Part shown: positions 8,105-15,492 of the stretch, in pieces
Numbering within the stretch: position 1 is the first letter of the stretch
Layout: each line of letters starts with the position of its first letter
NCBI GenBank assembly: GCA_903882875.1
Contig: CAIRYQ010000042.1
Coordinates: 1 to 64,000, forward strand
Direction of reading: 5' to 3'
DNA length: 64,000 bases
Source of the DNA: an uncultured Spartobacteria bacterium
GTDB lineage: Bacteria; Verrucomicrobiota; Verrucomicrobiia; Chthoniobacterales; Chthoniobacteraceae
Notes under the pieces: model-generated
Seen by the model: only the letters and a program-made list of their open reading frames with translations
Databases searched by the model: none
What the model was told of the DNA's origin: nothing
Made by a program: the position numbers and the translations under genes

Positions 8105-8782
8105 CTAGTTCGTGACGTGGAAATCCTCCAGATCCCGCCCGAATTCCTCGTAGGTTTTCAGTTCGCCGAGCAGCCCTTCCAAATTGTCCAAGTGGATCGT
8201 CATCCGAAGTTCGGCTGCCAGGGGCGCGACAGTCTCACGGAATGCAGCGGCGAGACGGTCTGCTTCGGACTGTGTCCCGTCCGCAGGTGAAGCATTCCCG
8301 TCGGTGCGTGATGCGATGCGGCTGCCGTGCGCGCGGGCGGCCCTTTTCGGAAAGGCAAATGCCAGGAGCCCGAGAATGATCGTGGCTGCGATGAGGCACC
8401 AGGCCACGGTTTTTTCCGGCCGCTCGGCATCGAGCAAGAAGAGCAGCCCTGCGACACCGCAGAGGATGCTCCCGATGAGTGCCGTCGGCACGATCCACGA
8501 GAGCCCGTGCTCCGCGGATTTCGCAGACGTGCCGCCGTTCGGATCCTCGGATGTCCCGCGCCGCAGGCGCAAGAGGACGAGCGGACGGAGTTCCGGTGTG
8601 ACGATCGAGCCGACGATCGAAAGTGCGGACGCGAGCCGTTCCTTTCGCTCCCGGAAAGATTGGAGATCTTTCACCGTGGCGCCCGCCTCGAATTCCCCGG
8701 ATGCGAGAGGATCGGGCGGCGGTGTGAGGCCAGTCGAATGCGCTGGTGCGGGCTGCGCTGGCGGTGTGGATTTTGATTCCAT
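8105..8782 (-). CDS. Unknown inner-membrane protein
   Basis: Encodes 225 residues from the ATG at 8782 (an upstream ATG at 8806 is possible). A Pro-rich, polar N-terminal region of about 85 residues is followed by two membrane helices (WIVPTALIGSILCGVAGLLF and VAWCLIAATIILGLLAFAF). A soluble C-terminal helix rich in Ala and Glu follows, ending in a Leu-Glu-Asp-Phe-His segment. No family is recognised. It lies downstream of the AraC-type regulator in the same direction, 106 bases away, which may mean co-expression. Confidence 0.6.
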   Translation of the reverse strand: MESKSTPPAQPAPAHSTGLTPPPDPLASGEFEAGATVKDLQSFRERKERLASALSIVGSIVTPELRPLVLLRLRRGTSEDPNGGTSAKSAEHGLSWIVPTALIGSILCGVAGLLFLLDAERPEKTVAWCLIAATIILGLLAFAFPKRAARAHGSRIASRTDGNASPADGTQSEADRLAAAFRETVAPLAAELRMTIHLDNLEGLLGELKTYEEFGRDLEDFHVTN

Positions 8783-8888
8783 CTGGAGTGCTGATGGCGG
8801 CGGCAATTACGGGCGTGCCAATCTCCGACGCAAGCGCAAAGCCGCTGCTCTTGCGCCAACTTTCCTCGCGGGCCGCAGGATCCGTCAG

Positions 8889-9815
8889 CTACGTGCGCGC
8901 GATGGTGTGACGGAAATCCGTCGGCGACTGGCCTGTCACTCGGCGGAACATTCGGTTGAAATGCGTGATGGAGGCGAAGCCCGCCTCGAATGCGACCTCT
9001 GAGATGCGCGACTGCGGGTTCGAGAGGAGCTTTTTGGCCTTTGCGATGCGGACCATCGAAAGATACTGGGTGAAGGTCATCCCCGTCGCGCGCTTGAAGG
9101 TCTTGCAAAAATGGAATGTGCTCGCGTGGACGCTGCGCGCGATTTCGGTGAGCGGAAGCGATTCGCCGCTGCGTTCCTCGATGATCTCGCGGGCGCGCGA
9201 GACGAGCGGCGGTTCGGCATGCATCTGCTGCGTGGCGATCTGCTCCGCGGCGATCGAGAGGTGGCGGGCGAAAATTTCGAGCAGCCGGAGGACGGACTCG
9301 TATTGCTTTCGCTCGATGACGCGTGAGCCGAGGTATGCCTTCTCAAGTGTGGCCCAGTCCACATCTGCGCCGCCTTTTTTCAGAAAGTCGGAGATGCGCC
9401 GGAAACTTGCGGGTGTGAGTTTTTTGAGCGCGACCTGTCCGGTCTGGAGAAAGCCGAGCAGCTTGTTCCCGATGCGGACGGGGATGACGGAGTCCGTGAG
9501 GCCCGCGGCGCACGTCGCGGTGTGAGTCGCGCCGTCAGCCCCGGCGGCTGCGAGGGTCGTTTGCATCTCAAGACAAAGTCGGCACCCGGCTTCGGTCTCG
9601 GCCATGTGTGTGCAAAAGGTGTTTGTCTTCGCGCTGCCGCGCATCCCGACTCGCCGCTTGCCGGCCGGCGCGAACTTCAGCGGCAGGCCGGTGGCCTCCG
9701 AGAATGCGGCCCCGTAGTCGCGCAGGATTTGGGACTCGGAGAGTTTTTCTGAGATGATGCTGTTTTCCGTTCCGCTCACAGTGAGTGAGGTAGCAGCGTA
9801 TTTTACGGACGGCAA
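8889..9815 (-). CDS. AraC-family regulator with PocR sensory domain
   Basis: Encodes 308 residues. Residues about 30-180 match the PocR ligand-binding domain: ILRDYGAAFSEATGLPL, a Cys-containing loop TFCTHMAETEAGCRLC, and a GNKLLGFLQTGQV strand. Residues about 205-305 are an AraC double helix-turn-helix, with IARSVHASTFHFCKTFKRATG as the first HTH and ISEVAFEAGFASITHFNRMF as the second. PocR domains bind small hydrocarbon derivatives in known cases, and the clustered cysteines could bind a metal or sense redox, which is inference. The gene is divergent from the cbb3 oxidase operon across only 72 bases, so it may control that operon as well as itself. Confidence 0.85.
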   Translation of the reverse strand: MPSVKYAATSLTVSGTENSIISEKLSESQILRDYGAAFSEATGLPLKFAPAGKRRVGMRGSAKTNTFCTHMAETEAGCRLCLEMQTTLAAAGADGATHTATCAAGLTDSVIPVRIGNKLLGFLQTGQVALKKLTPASFRRISDFLKKGGADVDWATLEKAYLGSRVIERKQYESVLRLLEIFARHLSIAAEQIATQQMHAEPPLVSRAREIIEERSGESLPLTEIARSVHASTFHFCKTFKRATGMTFTQYLSMVRIAKAKKLLSNPQSRISEVAFEAGFASITHFNRMFRRVTGQSPTDFRHTIART

Positions 9816-9887
9816 CGCAATAGGCGGTGAATCTTGCTCAAACTACGGTGAGCACGAATCCGCAAGCCGTGCGAAAGTCTGCGTGTG
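9816..9887. promoter_or_regulatory. Divergent intergenic region, AraC-type regulator / cbb3 operon
   Basis: These 72 bases must hold start signals for both the regulator (minus) and the oxidase operon (plus). I see no clear FNR box (TTGAT, four bases, ATCAA) and no convincing sigma-70 pair, so the position is inferred from gene arrangement only. Confidence 0.3.
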
Positions 9888-10103
9888 ATGGAAACACAAG
9901 CAGTCAACTCCGAGCCCGACCCCGGCGGATGCGCCGGGTGCGGGCAATGCCGCTGTGGTGAAAAGCGAGCGGCACCTCCCCAGATAGAGACGGCATTCCG
10001 TGCCGTTCATGAGAAAGTGTCGCCTTCCGTTTCCATCACAGCGATGCCCGTTGTGAACGGTGCGGAATCCCGTCTCTATCCGGTGGAGGGAGTTCACGGA
10101 TGA
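9888..10103 (+). CDS. Small Cys-rich ORF at the head of the cbb3 operon
   Basis: Encodes 71 residues from the ATG at 9888. Four cysteines are packed in GGCAGCGQCRCGEK (Cys15, 18, 21 and 23), a possible metal or iron-sulfur ligand set. The remainder has no recognised fold. The stop codon overlaps the ccoS start (ATGA, 10100-10103), as at the other junctions in this operon, which argues that it is translated. Against this, a long inverted repeat occupies its 3' half, so part of the peptide may be a by-product of an RNA structure. No name is justified; a copper or redox role in oxidase assembly is a guess from position. Confidence 0.5.
   Translation: METQAVNSEPDPGGCAGCGQCRCGEKRAAPPQIETAFRAVHEKVSPSVSITAMPVVNGAESRLYPVEGVHG
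9980..10083 (+). repeat. 30-bp imperfect inverted repeat (stem-loop) before ccoS
   Basis: Arm 9980-10009 pairs with arm 10054-10083 around a 44-base loop. By hand I count 26 Watson-Crick pairs, two positions that become G-U pairs in RNA (10001/10062 and 10002/10061) and two mismatches (9994/10069 and 9982/10081). The core GATAGAGACGG / CCGTCTCTATC is perfect. It ends 16 bases before the ccoS start codon. Confidence 0.85.
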
Positions 10104-10270
10104 ATGTCCTCGCACTCACCATTTTCGTCGGCCTGCTGCTCGTCGGTTCATTCGTGATCCTTTGGATCGCATCGGCGTGCGACCCGCGCAGTTTCAACGA
10201 ACGGGATGCGCTCCTCCCCCTTGAAGCCGACGCCGATGACTCCTCTTCTTTGCCAAAAAACAAACCATGA
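10100..10270 (+). CDS. ccoS: cbb3 oxidase assembly protein CcoS
   Basis: Encodes 56 residues: one membrane helix (VLALTIFVGLLLVGSFVILW) followed by a short acidic tail with Asp-Pro-Arg-Ser-Phe. CcoS proteins have this single-helix, short-tail form, with the sequence Phe-Asp/Asn-Asp/Glu after the helix; here it reads SFNERDALLPLEAD. CcoS is needed for cofactor insertion into the catalytic subunit. It overlaps the preceding Cys-rich ORF and the following ccoNO by four bases each. ccoS usually lies at the end of such operons near ccoI; here it comes first. Confidence 0.75.
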   Translation: MNVLALTIFVGLLLVGSFVILWIASACDPRSFNERDALLPLEADADDSSSLPKNKP

Positions 10271-12603
10271 GTACCGCAATCACAGGCGCCGGTCCCGGCG
10301 CGAAAACCCGCATCGAATACGACGACACGCCTGTCCGGCAGTTCATGATCGCGTCCATTTTTTGGGGCATCATCGGAATGCTCGTCGGCGTGGTCATCGC
10401 CACACAACTCGGAGTGTGGCAGGCGAATTTTGCAACGCCGTGGCTGACCTTCGGCCGCCTGCGTCCGCTGCATACGAACGCGGTGATCTTCGCGTTCGTC
10501 GGCAACATGATGTTCGCCGGCATCTATTACTCTACGCAGCGGCTCGTGAAGGCGCGCACGGCATCGAAGCTCCTTTCGCGGATCCATTTTTGGGGCTGGC
10601 AGCTCATCATCGTCGCCGCGGCGATCACGCTCCCGCTTGGTCTCACGCGCGGGAAGGAATACGCCGAGCTGATCTGGCCGATCAATATCGCCGTCGCGCT
10701 CATCTGGGTCGTCTTCGCGGTCAATTTTTTCTGGACGCTTGCGCGGCGCAACGAGCCGAGCCTCTACGTGGCGATCTGGTTTTACATCGCGACGATCATC
10801 ACCGTGGCCATGCTCTACATCGTCAACCACCTCTCGATCCCGACGAGTTGGACGCACAGCTACCCGATCTTCGGCGGCGTGCAGGATGCGCTCGTGCAGT
10901 GGTGGTACGGGCACAACGCCGTCGCGTTCTTCCTCACGACGCCGATCCTCGGGATCATGTATTACTTTCTGCCGAAGGCGGCGGAACGGCCCGTGTATTC
11001 GTATCGGCTCTCGATCGTTCATTTCTGGTCGCTGGTCTTCATCTACATCTGGGCGGGGCCGCATCATCTGCTGAACACCTCGCTGCCCGTGTGGCTCCAG
11101 TCGCTGGGAATGATTTTCTCGCTCATGCTCTGGGCACCGAGTTGGGGCGGAATGCTCAACGGCCTGCTCACGTTGCGCGGCGCGTGGCACAAGCTCCGCA
11201 CGGATCACGTGCTGAAATTTTTCGTCGCAGCCGTGACCTTCTACGGCATGGCGACATTCGAGGGGCCGCTCATGTCCATCCGCTCGGTGAACGCGCTCTC
11301 GCACTACAGCGACTGGACCATCGCGCACGTCCACGGCGGCGCGCTCGGCTGGAATGGCTTCATGGCTGCGGGAATGTTTTACTGGCTCGCGCCGCGGCTG
11401 TGGCGTCGCCCGCTGCATTCGCCCGCCGCCGCGAACATGCACTTCTGGCTCGGGACCGTCGGCATCCTCATCTACATGCTCTCGATGTATGTCTCCGGCA
11501 TCACGCAGGGCCTCATGCTCAGTGCGACGCGCGAAGGCGGCACGGTGCTCGCGTATCCGAATTTCCTCGATGCCGTGACCTCGACGAAAGTGCTCATGCA
11601 CGTCCGCGCACTCGGCGGTCTGATGTATCTCGTCGGCTTCGTCATGCTCGCCTGGAATATTTGGAAAACGGCGCGCGGTGCGGAGGCTGTGAACGGCAGC
11701 ATCGAAGTGTTCGTGCCGGAAAAGGAAAAGGGCATGGGCATTGTCGCCGGTTTCCTGAATGCGCCGGTCATCTACACCACACTGCTTTTCGTCTTCGCCG
11801 CAGGCTGGGCCGCGCTGCCGGGCGCGTGGAGTGCGATGTGCATCGTCGGACTCATCGCGACGGCGGCGATGATGAGCATGAACTTCGAGTTCTCCAAAAA
11901 AGGCTGGAGCAGCTGGTACGATCGGCTGCTCGTGAATGCTCTGCCGTTCACCGTGCTCACCGTGGTCGCGGTTTTCATCGGCGGTCTCGTGCAAATCATC
12001 CCGACTGTGATGGTGAACACCGCCAAGAGCATCGAGGGCGTGCGCCAGATTCCATACACACCGCTCGAACTCGCGGGCCGCGACATCTACATCCGCGAGG
12101 GCTGCTATCTCTGCCACTCGCAGCAGATCCGCACGCTCGTCGGCGACGTGCTGCGCTACGGCGACTACTCGAAGCTCGGCGAGTCCATCTACGATCATCC
12201 GTTCCAGTGGGGATCGAAGCGCATCGGCCCCGACCTCTCGCGCGAAGGCGGCAAGTATCCGAACTCGTGGCACTTTTTCCACATGCGCGACCCGCGGCAA
12301 ATCAGCCCCGGCTCGACGATGCCGACTTATCCGTGGCTCTACACCGACAAGACCGACACCGCCGCCCTGCCGAACAAACTTTCCGTGCAGCGCAAAATCG
12401 GCGTCCCGTACGGGCCGATGACCGACGCGGAAATCCAGCAAGACTGCGACAAGCAGGCCGCGGGCATCGTCGCCGATCTCAAGGCCGCCGGCGCGGAAGT
12501 CCCGCCCGAGCGCGAGATCGTCGCACTCATTTCCTATCTCCAAAAACTCGGCAAGTCCGAAAAAGTCGCCCCCGCCGACGCACCGAAAACCGCAGCCAAC
12601 TAA
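10267..12603 (+). CDS. ccoNO: cbb3 cytochrome oxidase, fused subunits I and II (CcoN-CcoO)
   Basis: Encodes 778 residues joining two normally separate proteins. Residues 1-about 480 are CcoN: haem-b ligand His69 in RLRPLHTNAV, Cu-B ligands His216 (WWYGHNAV) and His266-His267 (GPHHLLNT), and His354/His356 (IAHVHGGALGWNG). Two extra helices near 495-580 bridge to CcoO, which has the haem-c motif CYLCH at 613-617 and a likely axial Met in GSTMPTYPWL. The enzyme reduces O2 to water with high affinity and pumps protons. There is no sign of frameshift; the fused form is, to my knowledge, known in some non-proteobacterial phyla. It heads the structural genes of the operon. Confidence 0.95.
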   Translation: MSTAITGAGPGAKTRIEYDDTPVRQFMIASIFWGIIGMLVGVVIATQLGVWQANFATPWLTFGRLRPLHTNAVIFAFVGNMMFAGIYYSTQRLVKARTASKLLSRIHFWGWQLIIVAAAITLPLGLTRGKEYAELIWPINIAVALIWVVFAVNFFWTLARRNEPSLYVAIWFYIATIITVAMLYIVNHLSIPTSWTHSYPIFGGVQDALVQWWYGHNAVAFFLTTPILGIMYYFLPKAAERPVYSYRLSIVHFWSLVFIYIWAGPHHLLNTSLPVWLQSLGMIFSLMLWAPSWGGMLNGLLTLRGAWHKLRTDHVLKFFVAAVTFYGMATFEGPLMSIRSVNALSHYSDWTIAHVHGGALGWNGFMAAGMFYWLAPRLWRRPLHSPAAANMHFWLGTVGILIYMLSMYVSGITQGLMLSATREGGTVLAYPNFLDAVTSTKVLMHVRALGGLMYLVGFVMLAWNIWKTARGAEAVNGSIEVFVPEKEKGMGIVAGFLNAPVIYTTLLFVFAAGWAALPGAWSAMCIVGLIATAAMMSMNFEFSKKGWSSWYDRLLVNALPFTVLTVVAVFIGGLVQIIPTVMVNTAKSIEGVRQIPYTPLELAGRDIYIREGCYLCHSQQIRTLVGDVLRYGDYSKLGESIYDHPFQWGSKRIGPDLSREGGKYPNSWHFFHMRDPRQISPGSTMPTYPWLYTDKTDTAALPNKLSVQRKIGVPYGPMTDAEIQQDCDKQAAGIVADLKAAGAEVPPEREIVALISYLQKLGKSEKVAPADAPKTAAN

Positions 12604-12609
12604 CACGCC

Positions 12610-12777
12610 ATGTTTCACCGCATCCTCGTCGAAGAATGGCAGCGCGTGCTCAGCATCGTGAGCATCACGCTCTTCTTCGCAGTCTTCGTCATCCACTTCA
12701 TCCGCGTCCGCCGCATCCCGCGCGAGACCATCGCGCACATGGAAAAACTACCGCTCGAAAACGACGATCATGAATAA
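12610..12777 (+). CDS. ccoQ: CcoQ-like single-helix protein
   Basis: Encodes 55 residues, starting six bases after the ccoNO stop and ending eight bases inside ccoP. One membrane helix (VLSIVSITLFFAVFVIHFI) is followed by an Arg-rich turn and an acidic tail ending in Asp-Asp-His-Glu. Position between CcoO and CcoP and the one-helix form fit CcoQ/FixQ, a small subunit that stabilises the complex. Sequence conservation in this family is weak, so the name rests mainly on position and topology. Confidence 0.7.
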   Translation: MFHRILVEEWQRVLSIVSITLFFAVFVIHFIRVRRIPRETIAHMEKLPLENDDHE

Positions 12778-13387
12778 TCCAGCCGACCATTCACCCGATG
12801 CGCCGCTCGACGGCGACCTGCGCCCGCACAGCTTCGACGGCATCCAGGAATACGACAAGCGCCTGCCGCGCTGGTGGCTGCTCACACTCTATGGCGCGAT
12901 GGTTTTCGCAGTCATCTACTGGGCCTACTACCACGCCTACAGCATCGGCACGCCGCCCGCGCTCGCACTCGAAAAGGAGATGGCGGAAAACGCCGTCCTA
13001 GCCGCGCAGAAGTCCGGCGTGATTGACGACGACACGCTGTGGAAAATGAGCCTCGATCCGAAAATAGTCTCAGCGGGCAAACTCACCTTCGACACCACCT
13101 GCGCCGTCTGCCACAAGCCCGACATGACCGGCCTCATCGGCCCGAACCTCGTGGATCACGAATGGATTCACGGTGGCAAACCGATGGATGCATTCAAGAC
13201 CGTCAACGAAGGCGTGCTCGTGAAAGGAATGCCCGCGTGGGGCCCGATGCTCGGTCGGCAAAAGATCAGCGAAGCCGTCGCCTACATCTTTTCACATCAC
13301 AAACCCGGCGAGGAAGTCATCATCGTCCCCGGCTGGACACCGCCGCCCGGTGTCATGGCGATTCCACCTCCGCCACCGGCAAAATGA
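12770..13387 (+). CDS. ccoP: cbb3 oxidase subunit III (CcoP), monohaem form
   Basis: Encodes 205 residues. The N-terminal FDGIQEYDKRLPRWW segment followed by a membrane helix (about 36-53) is the classic CcoP/FixP anchor. Only one haem-c site is present, CAVCH at residues 111-115, with a likely axial Met in KGMPAWGPML. Proteobacterial CcoP has two haem domains and about 290-310 residues, so one whole domain is absent here. A Pro-rich tail ends the protein. It overlaps ccoQ by eight bases and ccoG by four (13384-13387). Confidence 0.9.
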   Translation: MNNPADHSPDAPLDGDLRPHSFDGIQEYDKRLPRWWLLTLYGAMVFAVIYWAYYHAYSIGTPPALALEKEMAENAVLAAQKSGVIDDDTLWKMSLDPKIVSAGKLTFDTTCAVCHKPDMTGLIGPNLVDHEWIHGGKPMDAFKTVNEGVLVKGMPAWGPMLGRQKISEAVAYIFSHHKPGEEVIIVPGWTPPPGVMAIPPPPPAK

Positions 13388-14766
13388 CCGCCACTCCGCC
13401 ACGCCCCTCGCTCGATTCCGTCACGACGATCAACGAGGATGGTTCGCGGCGTTTCATCCACGCGGCCTCGGTGCGAGGGCGCTTCTCGCGCTGGCGCGCG
13501 TTGCTCGCCGTGGTGCTCACCGCGATCTACGTGGCGATGCCGTGGATTCAGATCAACGGCAACCCGGCGCTCTTCCTCGATGTCGCGCACCGGCAGTTCC
13601 ACTACTTCGGCCTCACGTTCGTCAGCCAGGACATCTGGATCGTCTTCTTCGTGATGAGCGGAATCGGCTTCTGCCTTTTCTTCCTCACCGCGCTGCTCGG
13701 CCGCGTGTGGTGCGGATGGGCCTGCCCGCAGACCGTCTTCCTCGACATCGCACGCCGCATCGAGCGTTGGTGCGAAGGCGATGCGACCGAAAGGCGGAAG
13801 CTCGATCGCTCCCCGTGGACCTTCACCAAGACCGTGCGTCGTGGTGCCAAGCACATCCTCTACGCGCTCTTCTCGCTGCTCCTCGCGCACGTGCTCCTCT
13901 CGTACTTCGTCTCGCTGCCGCGCCTCTATGCGATGATGCGCCACTCGCCCGGCGAAAACTTCGCCTCGTTCGCATTCGTTTTCTTGATCGCCGGTGCGCT
14001 GTGGTTCGACATCGCCTGGTTTCGTGAACAATTTTGCATCGTCCTGTGCCCGTACGGCCGCCTCCAGTCCGCACTCATTGACAGCGACTCGCTTGGCGTC
14101 GGTTACGACACAAAGCGCGGCGAACCTCGCGGACGCAAGGGCACGCAGGGCGCGGGCGATTGCGTGGATTGCCTGCGCTGCGTGCAGGTGTGCCCGACCG
14201 GCATAGACATCCGTCAGGGCCTGCAAATGGAGTGCATCGGCTGCACCGCATGCATTGACGCGTGCGACTCGGTGATGGCGAAACTCGATCGCAAGCCCGG
14301 CCTCATCCGCTACGACTCGCGCCACGGCTTCGAGGGGAAACGCACCCGCTGGCTGCGTCCGCGCACGCTGCTCTACACCGTTCTTGCGCTCCTCGGCGCG
14401 ACCGCGCTGACGTTTGAGACCTCGTCGCTCAAGTCCGCCACCGTGAGCCTCACGCGCGTCACCGGTATTCCTTACGTCGTCGAGGGCGGCGTCGTGCGAA
14501 ACCAGTTCCTCGTCCGCGTGCTGAACAAGCGCAATGCGCCCATCACCTTCAAACTCGAAATCGCCGACGGCCCGCAAAGCCTGCACTGGAATGGCATGGA
14601 GGGCGGCATCATCGTCGCGCCTCTCGGCGAGGAAATCCGCACGGTCGTGCTCACGCTTCCGCGCTCCGATTTGAAAAAGGAGCTGCCGCTGCGCTTCCGC
14701 GTGCTGTCGAGCGACGGCACGATCATCGAAAAATCGGCCACATTCCTCGGCCCCATCACACTATGA
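13384..14766 (+). CDS. ccoG: cbb3 oxidase accessory iron-sulfur protein CcoG (FixG/RdxA)
   Basis: Encodes 460 residues from the ATG in the ccoP overlap; a longer open frame upstream is the shadow of ccoP. Features in order: membrane helix in LLAVVLTAIYVAMPWIQI, the conserved RVWCGWACPQTVFLD, further helices, REQFCIVLCPYGRLQ, and two four-cysteine clusters (CVDCLRCVQVCP and CIGCTACIDAC) for two 4Fe-4S centres. A last helix and a C-terminal Ig-like domain end the chain. CcoG proteins act as copper-reducing assembly factors for cbb3 oxidase. The stop overlaps the next small ORF by four bases. Confidence 0.92.
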   Translation: MTATPPRPSLDSVTTINEDGSRRFIHAASVRGRFSRWRALLAVVLTAIYVAMPWIQINGNPALFLDVAHRQFHYFGLTFVSQDIWIVFFVMSGIGFCLFFLTALLGRVWCGWACPQTVFLDIARRIERWCEGDATERRKLDRSPWTFTKTVRRGAKHILYALFSLLLAHVLLSYFVSLPRLYAMMRHSPGENFASFAFVFLIAGALWFDIAWFREQFCIVLCPYGRLQSALIDSDSLGVGYDTKRGEPRGRKGTQGAGDCVDCLRCVQVCPTGIDIRQGLQMECIGCTACIDACDSVMAKLDRKPGLIRYDSRHGFEGKRTRWLRPRTLLYTVLALLGATALTFETSSLKSATVSLTRVTGIPYVVEGGVVRNQFLVRVLNKRNAPITFKLEIADGPQSLHWNGMEGGIIVAPLGEEIRTVVLTLPRSDLKKELPLRFRVLSSDGTIIEKSATFLGPITL

Positions 14767-14894
14767 AAAACCGTCCCTGGATCTGGCTCGTCATCGCCAA
14801 CGTCATCTTCATCATCGGCATGATCACGATGGTCGTGATCGCCATTCGCAATAAACAGCCGGACGTCGTCGGCGCAGTCGGTCATGGAGACTGA
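14763..14894 (+). CDS. 43-residue single-helix protein in the CcoH/FixH position
   Basis: Starts inside the ccoG stop (ATGA, 14763-14766) and ends 11 bases inside the next gene. It consists of Met-Lys-Asn-Arg-Pro-Trp, one membrane helix (IWLVIANVIFIIGMITMVVI) and a short polar tail. FixH/CcoH lies here in most cbb3 operons but is about 150-170 residues long with a periplasmic domain. This is therefore either a shrunken FixH that kept only its membrane anchor or an unrelated small subunit. The overlapping start and stop favour real translation. Confidence 0.6.
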   Translation: MKNRPWIWLVIANVIFIIGMITMVVIAIRNKQPDVVGAVGHGD

Positions 14895-15492
14895 AATCGC
14901 CACGCCCATCGCCGCACTCGTCGCCGGACTCGCTACCAGCGTGCATTGCACCGTGATGTGCGGCCCGCTCGCATGCGCGATGCGCGTGCGTCCTGCCGAG
15001 TATCACGCCTCGCGCTTTGCCTCCTACGCCATCGCCGGCGCGCTGTGCGGCGCGGCGGGTCAGACGGTCGCCGTATTTCTGCAGGGCAGCACAGCGCGCA
15101 TCGTGCCGTGGGTGTTTGTCGCCGTGCTCGTCATGCTCGGGTTCGGGCTTGAAAAAAAAATCCCACAGCCGCGTTTCATCGCGAACCTTCTCCTCCGCGC
15201 GCGGCTGAACCGCTCGCTCGGCTGGCTCACGCCGCTGCTCCCGTGCGGTCCGCTCTGGCTTATGTTCGGCGCGGCGGCGCTCACCGGATCGTGGACGAGC
15301 GGTGCGCTGCACATGGCGGCCTTTGCGCTCGGCACGATCCCACTTCCGCTTCTGCTCCAGATGCAGGCGTTGCACGCGCAACGCAGACTTTCACCGCGCG
15401 TCGCGCGCTGGATGCAGCAGGCGCTCGCATTCGGCTCCGCGGGAATCCTCGTCTGGCGCGCAGTGCTTCCACTCCATGCGAGCTGCCATTGA
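14884..15492 (+). CDS. TauE/SafE-like membrane protein of the cbb3 cluster
   Basis: Encodes 202 residues, nearly all membrane helices. The first is in PIAALVAGLATSVHCTVMCGPLACAM, whose His-Cys-x-x-Met-Cys-Gly-Pro motif is typical of the heavy-metal/TauE (DsbD-like) proteins encoded next to ccoI. A second conserved turn is PLLPCGPLWLM. Such proteins are thought to take part in copper or thiol handling during oxidase assembly; this is by analogy. It ends with His-Ala-Ser-Cys-His, possibly a metal site. It overlaps the 43-aa ORF by 11 bases and ccoI by 17. Confidence 0.75.
   Translation: METEIATPIAALVAGLATSVHCTVMCGPLACAMRVRPAEYHASRFASYAIAGALCGAAGQTVAVFLQGSTARIVPWVFVAVLVMLGFGLEKKIPQPRFIANLLLRARLNRSLGWLTPLLPCGPLWLMFGAAALTGSWTSGALHMAAFALGTIPLPLLLQMQALHAQRRLSPRVARWMQQALAFGSAGILVWRAVLPLHASCH

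Noticed and set aside
9816-9887. FNR/FixK box upstream of the cbb3 operon
   Set aside because: No TTGAT-N4-ATCAA-like palindrome could be found in either orientation.
10036-12738. A 900-residue antisense open frame opposite the cbb3 oxidase genes
   Set aside because: Its composition (Arg, His, Asp, Ala rich) is the mirror of GC-rich codons; the plus strand encodes a complete, well-known enzyme.
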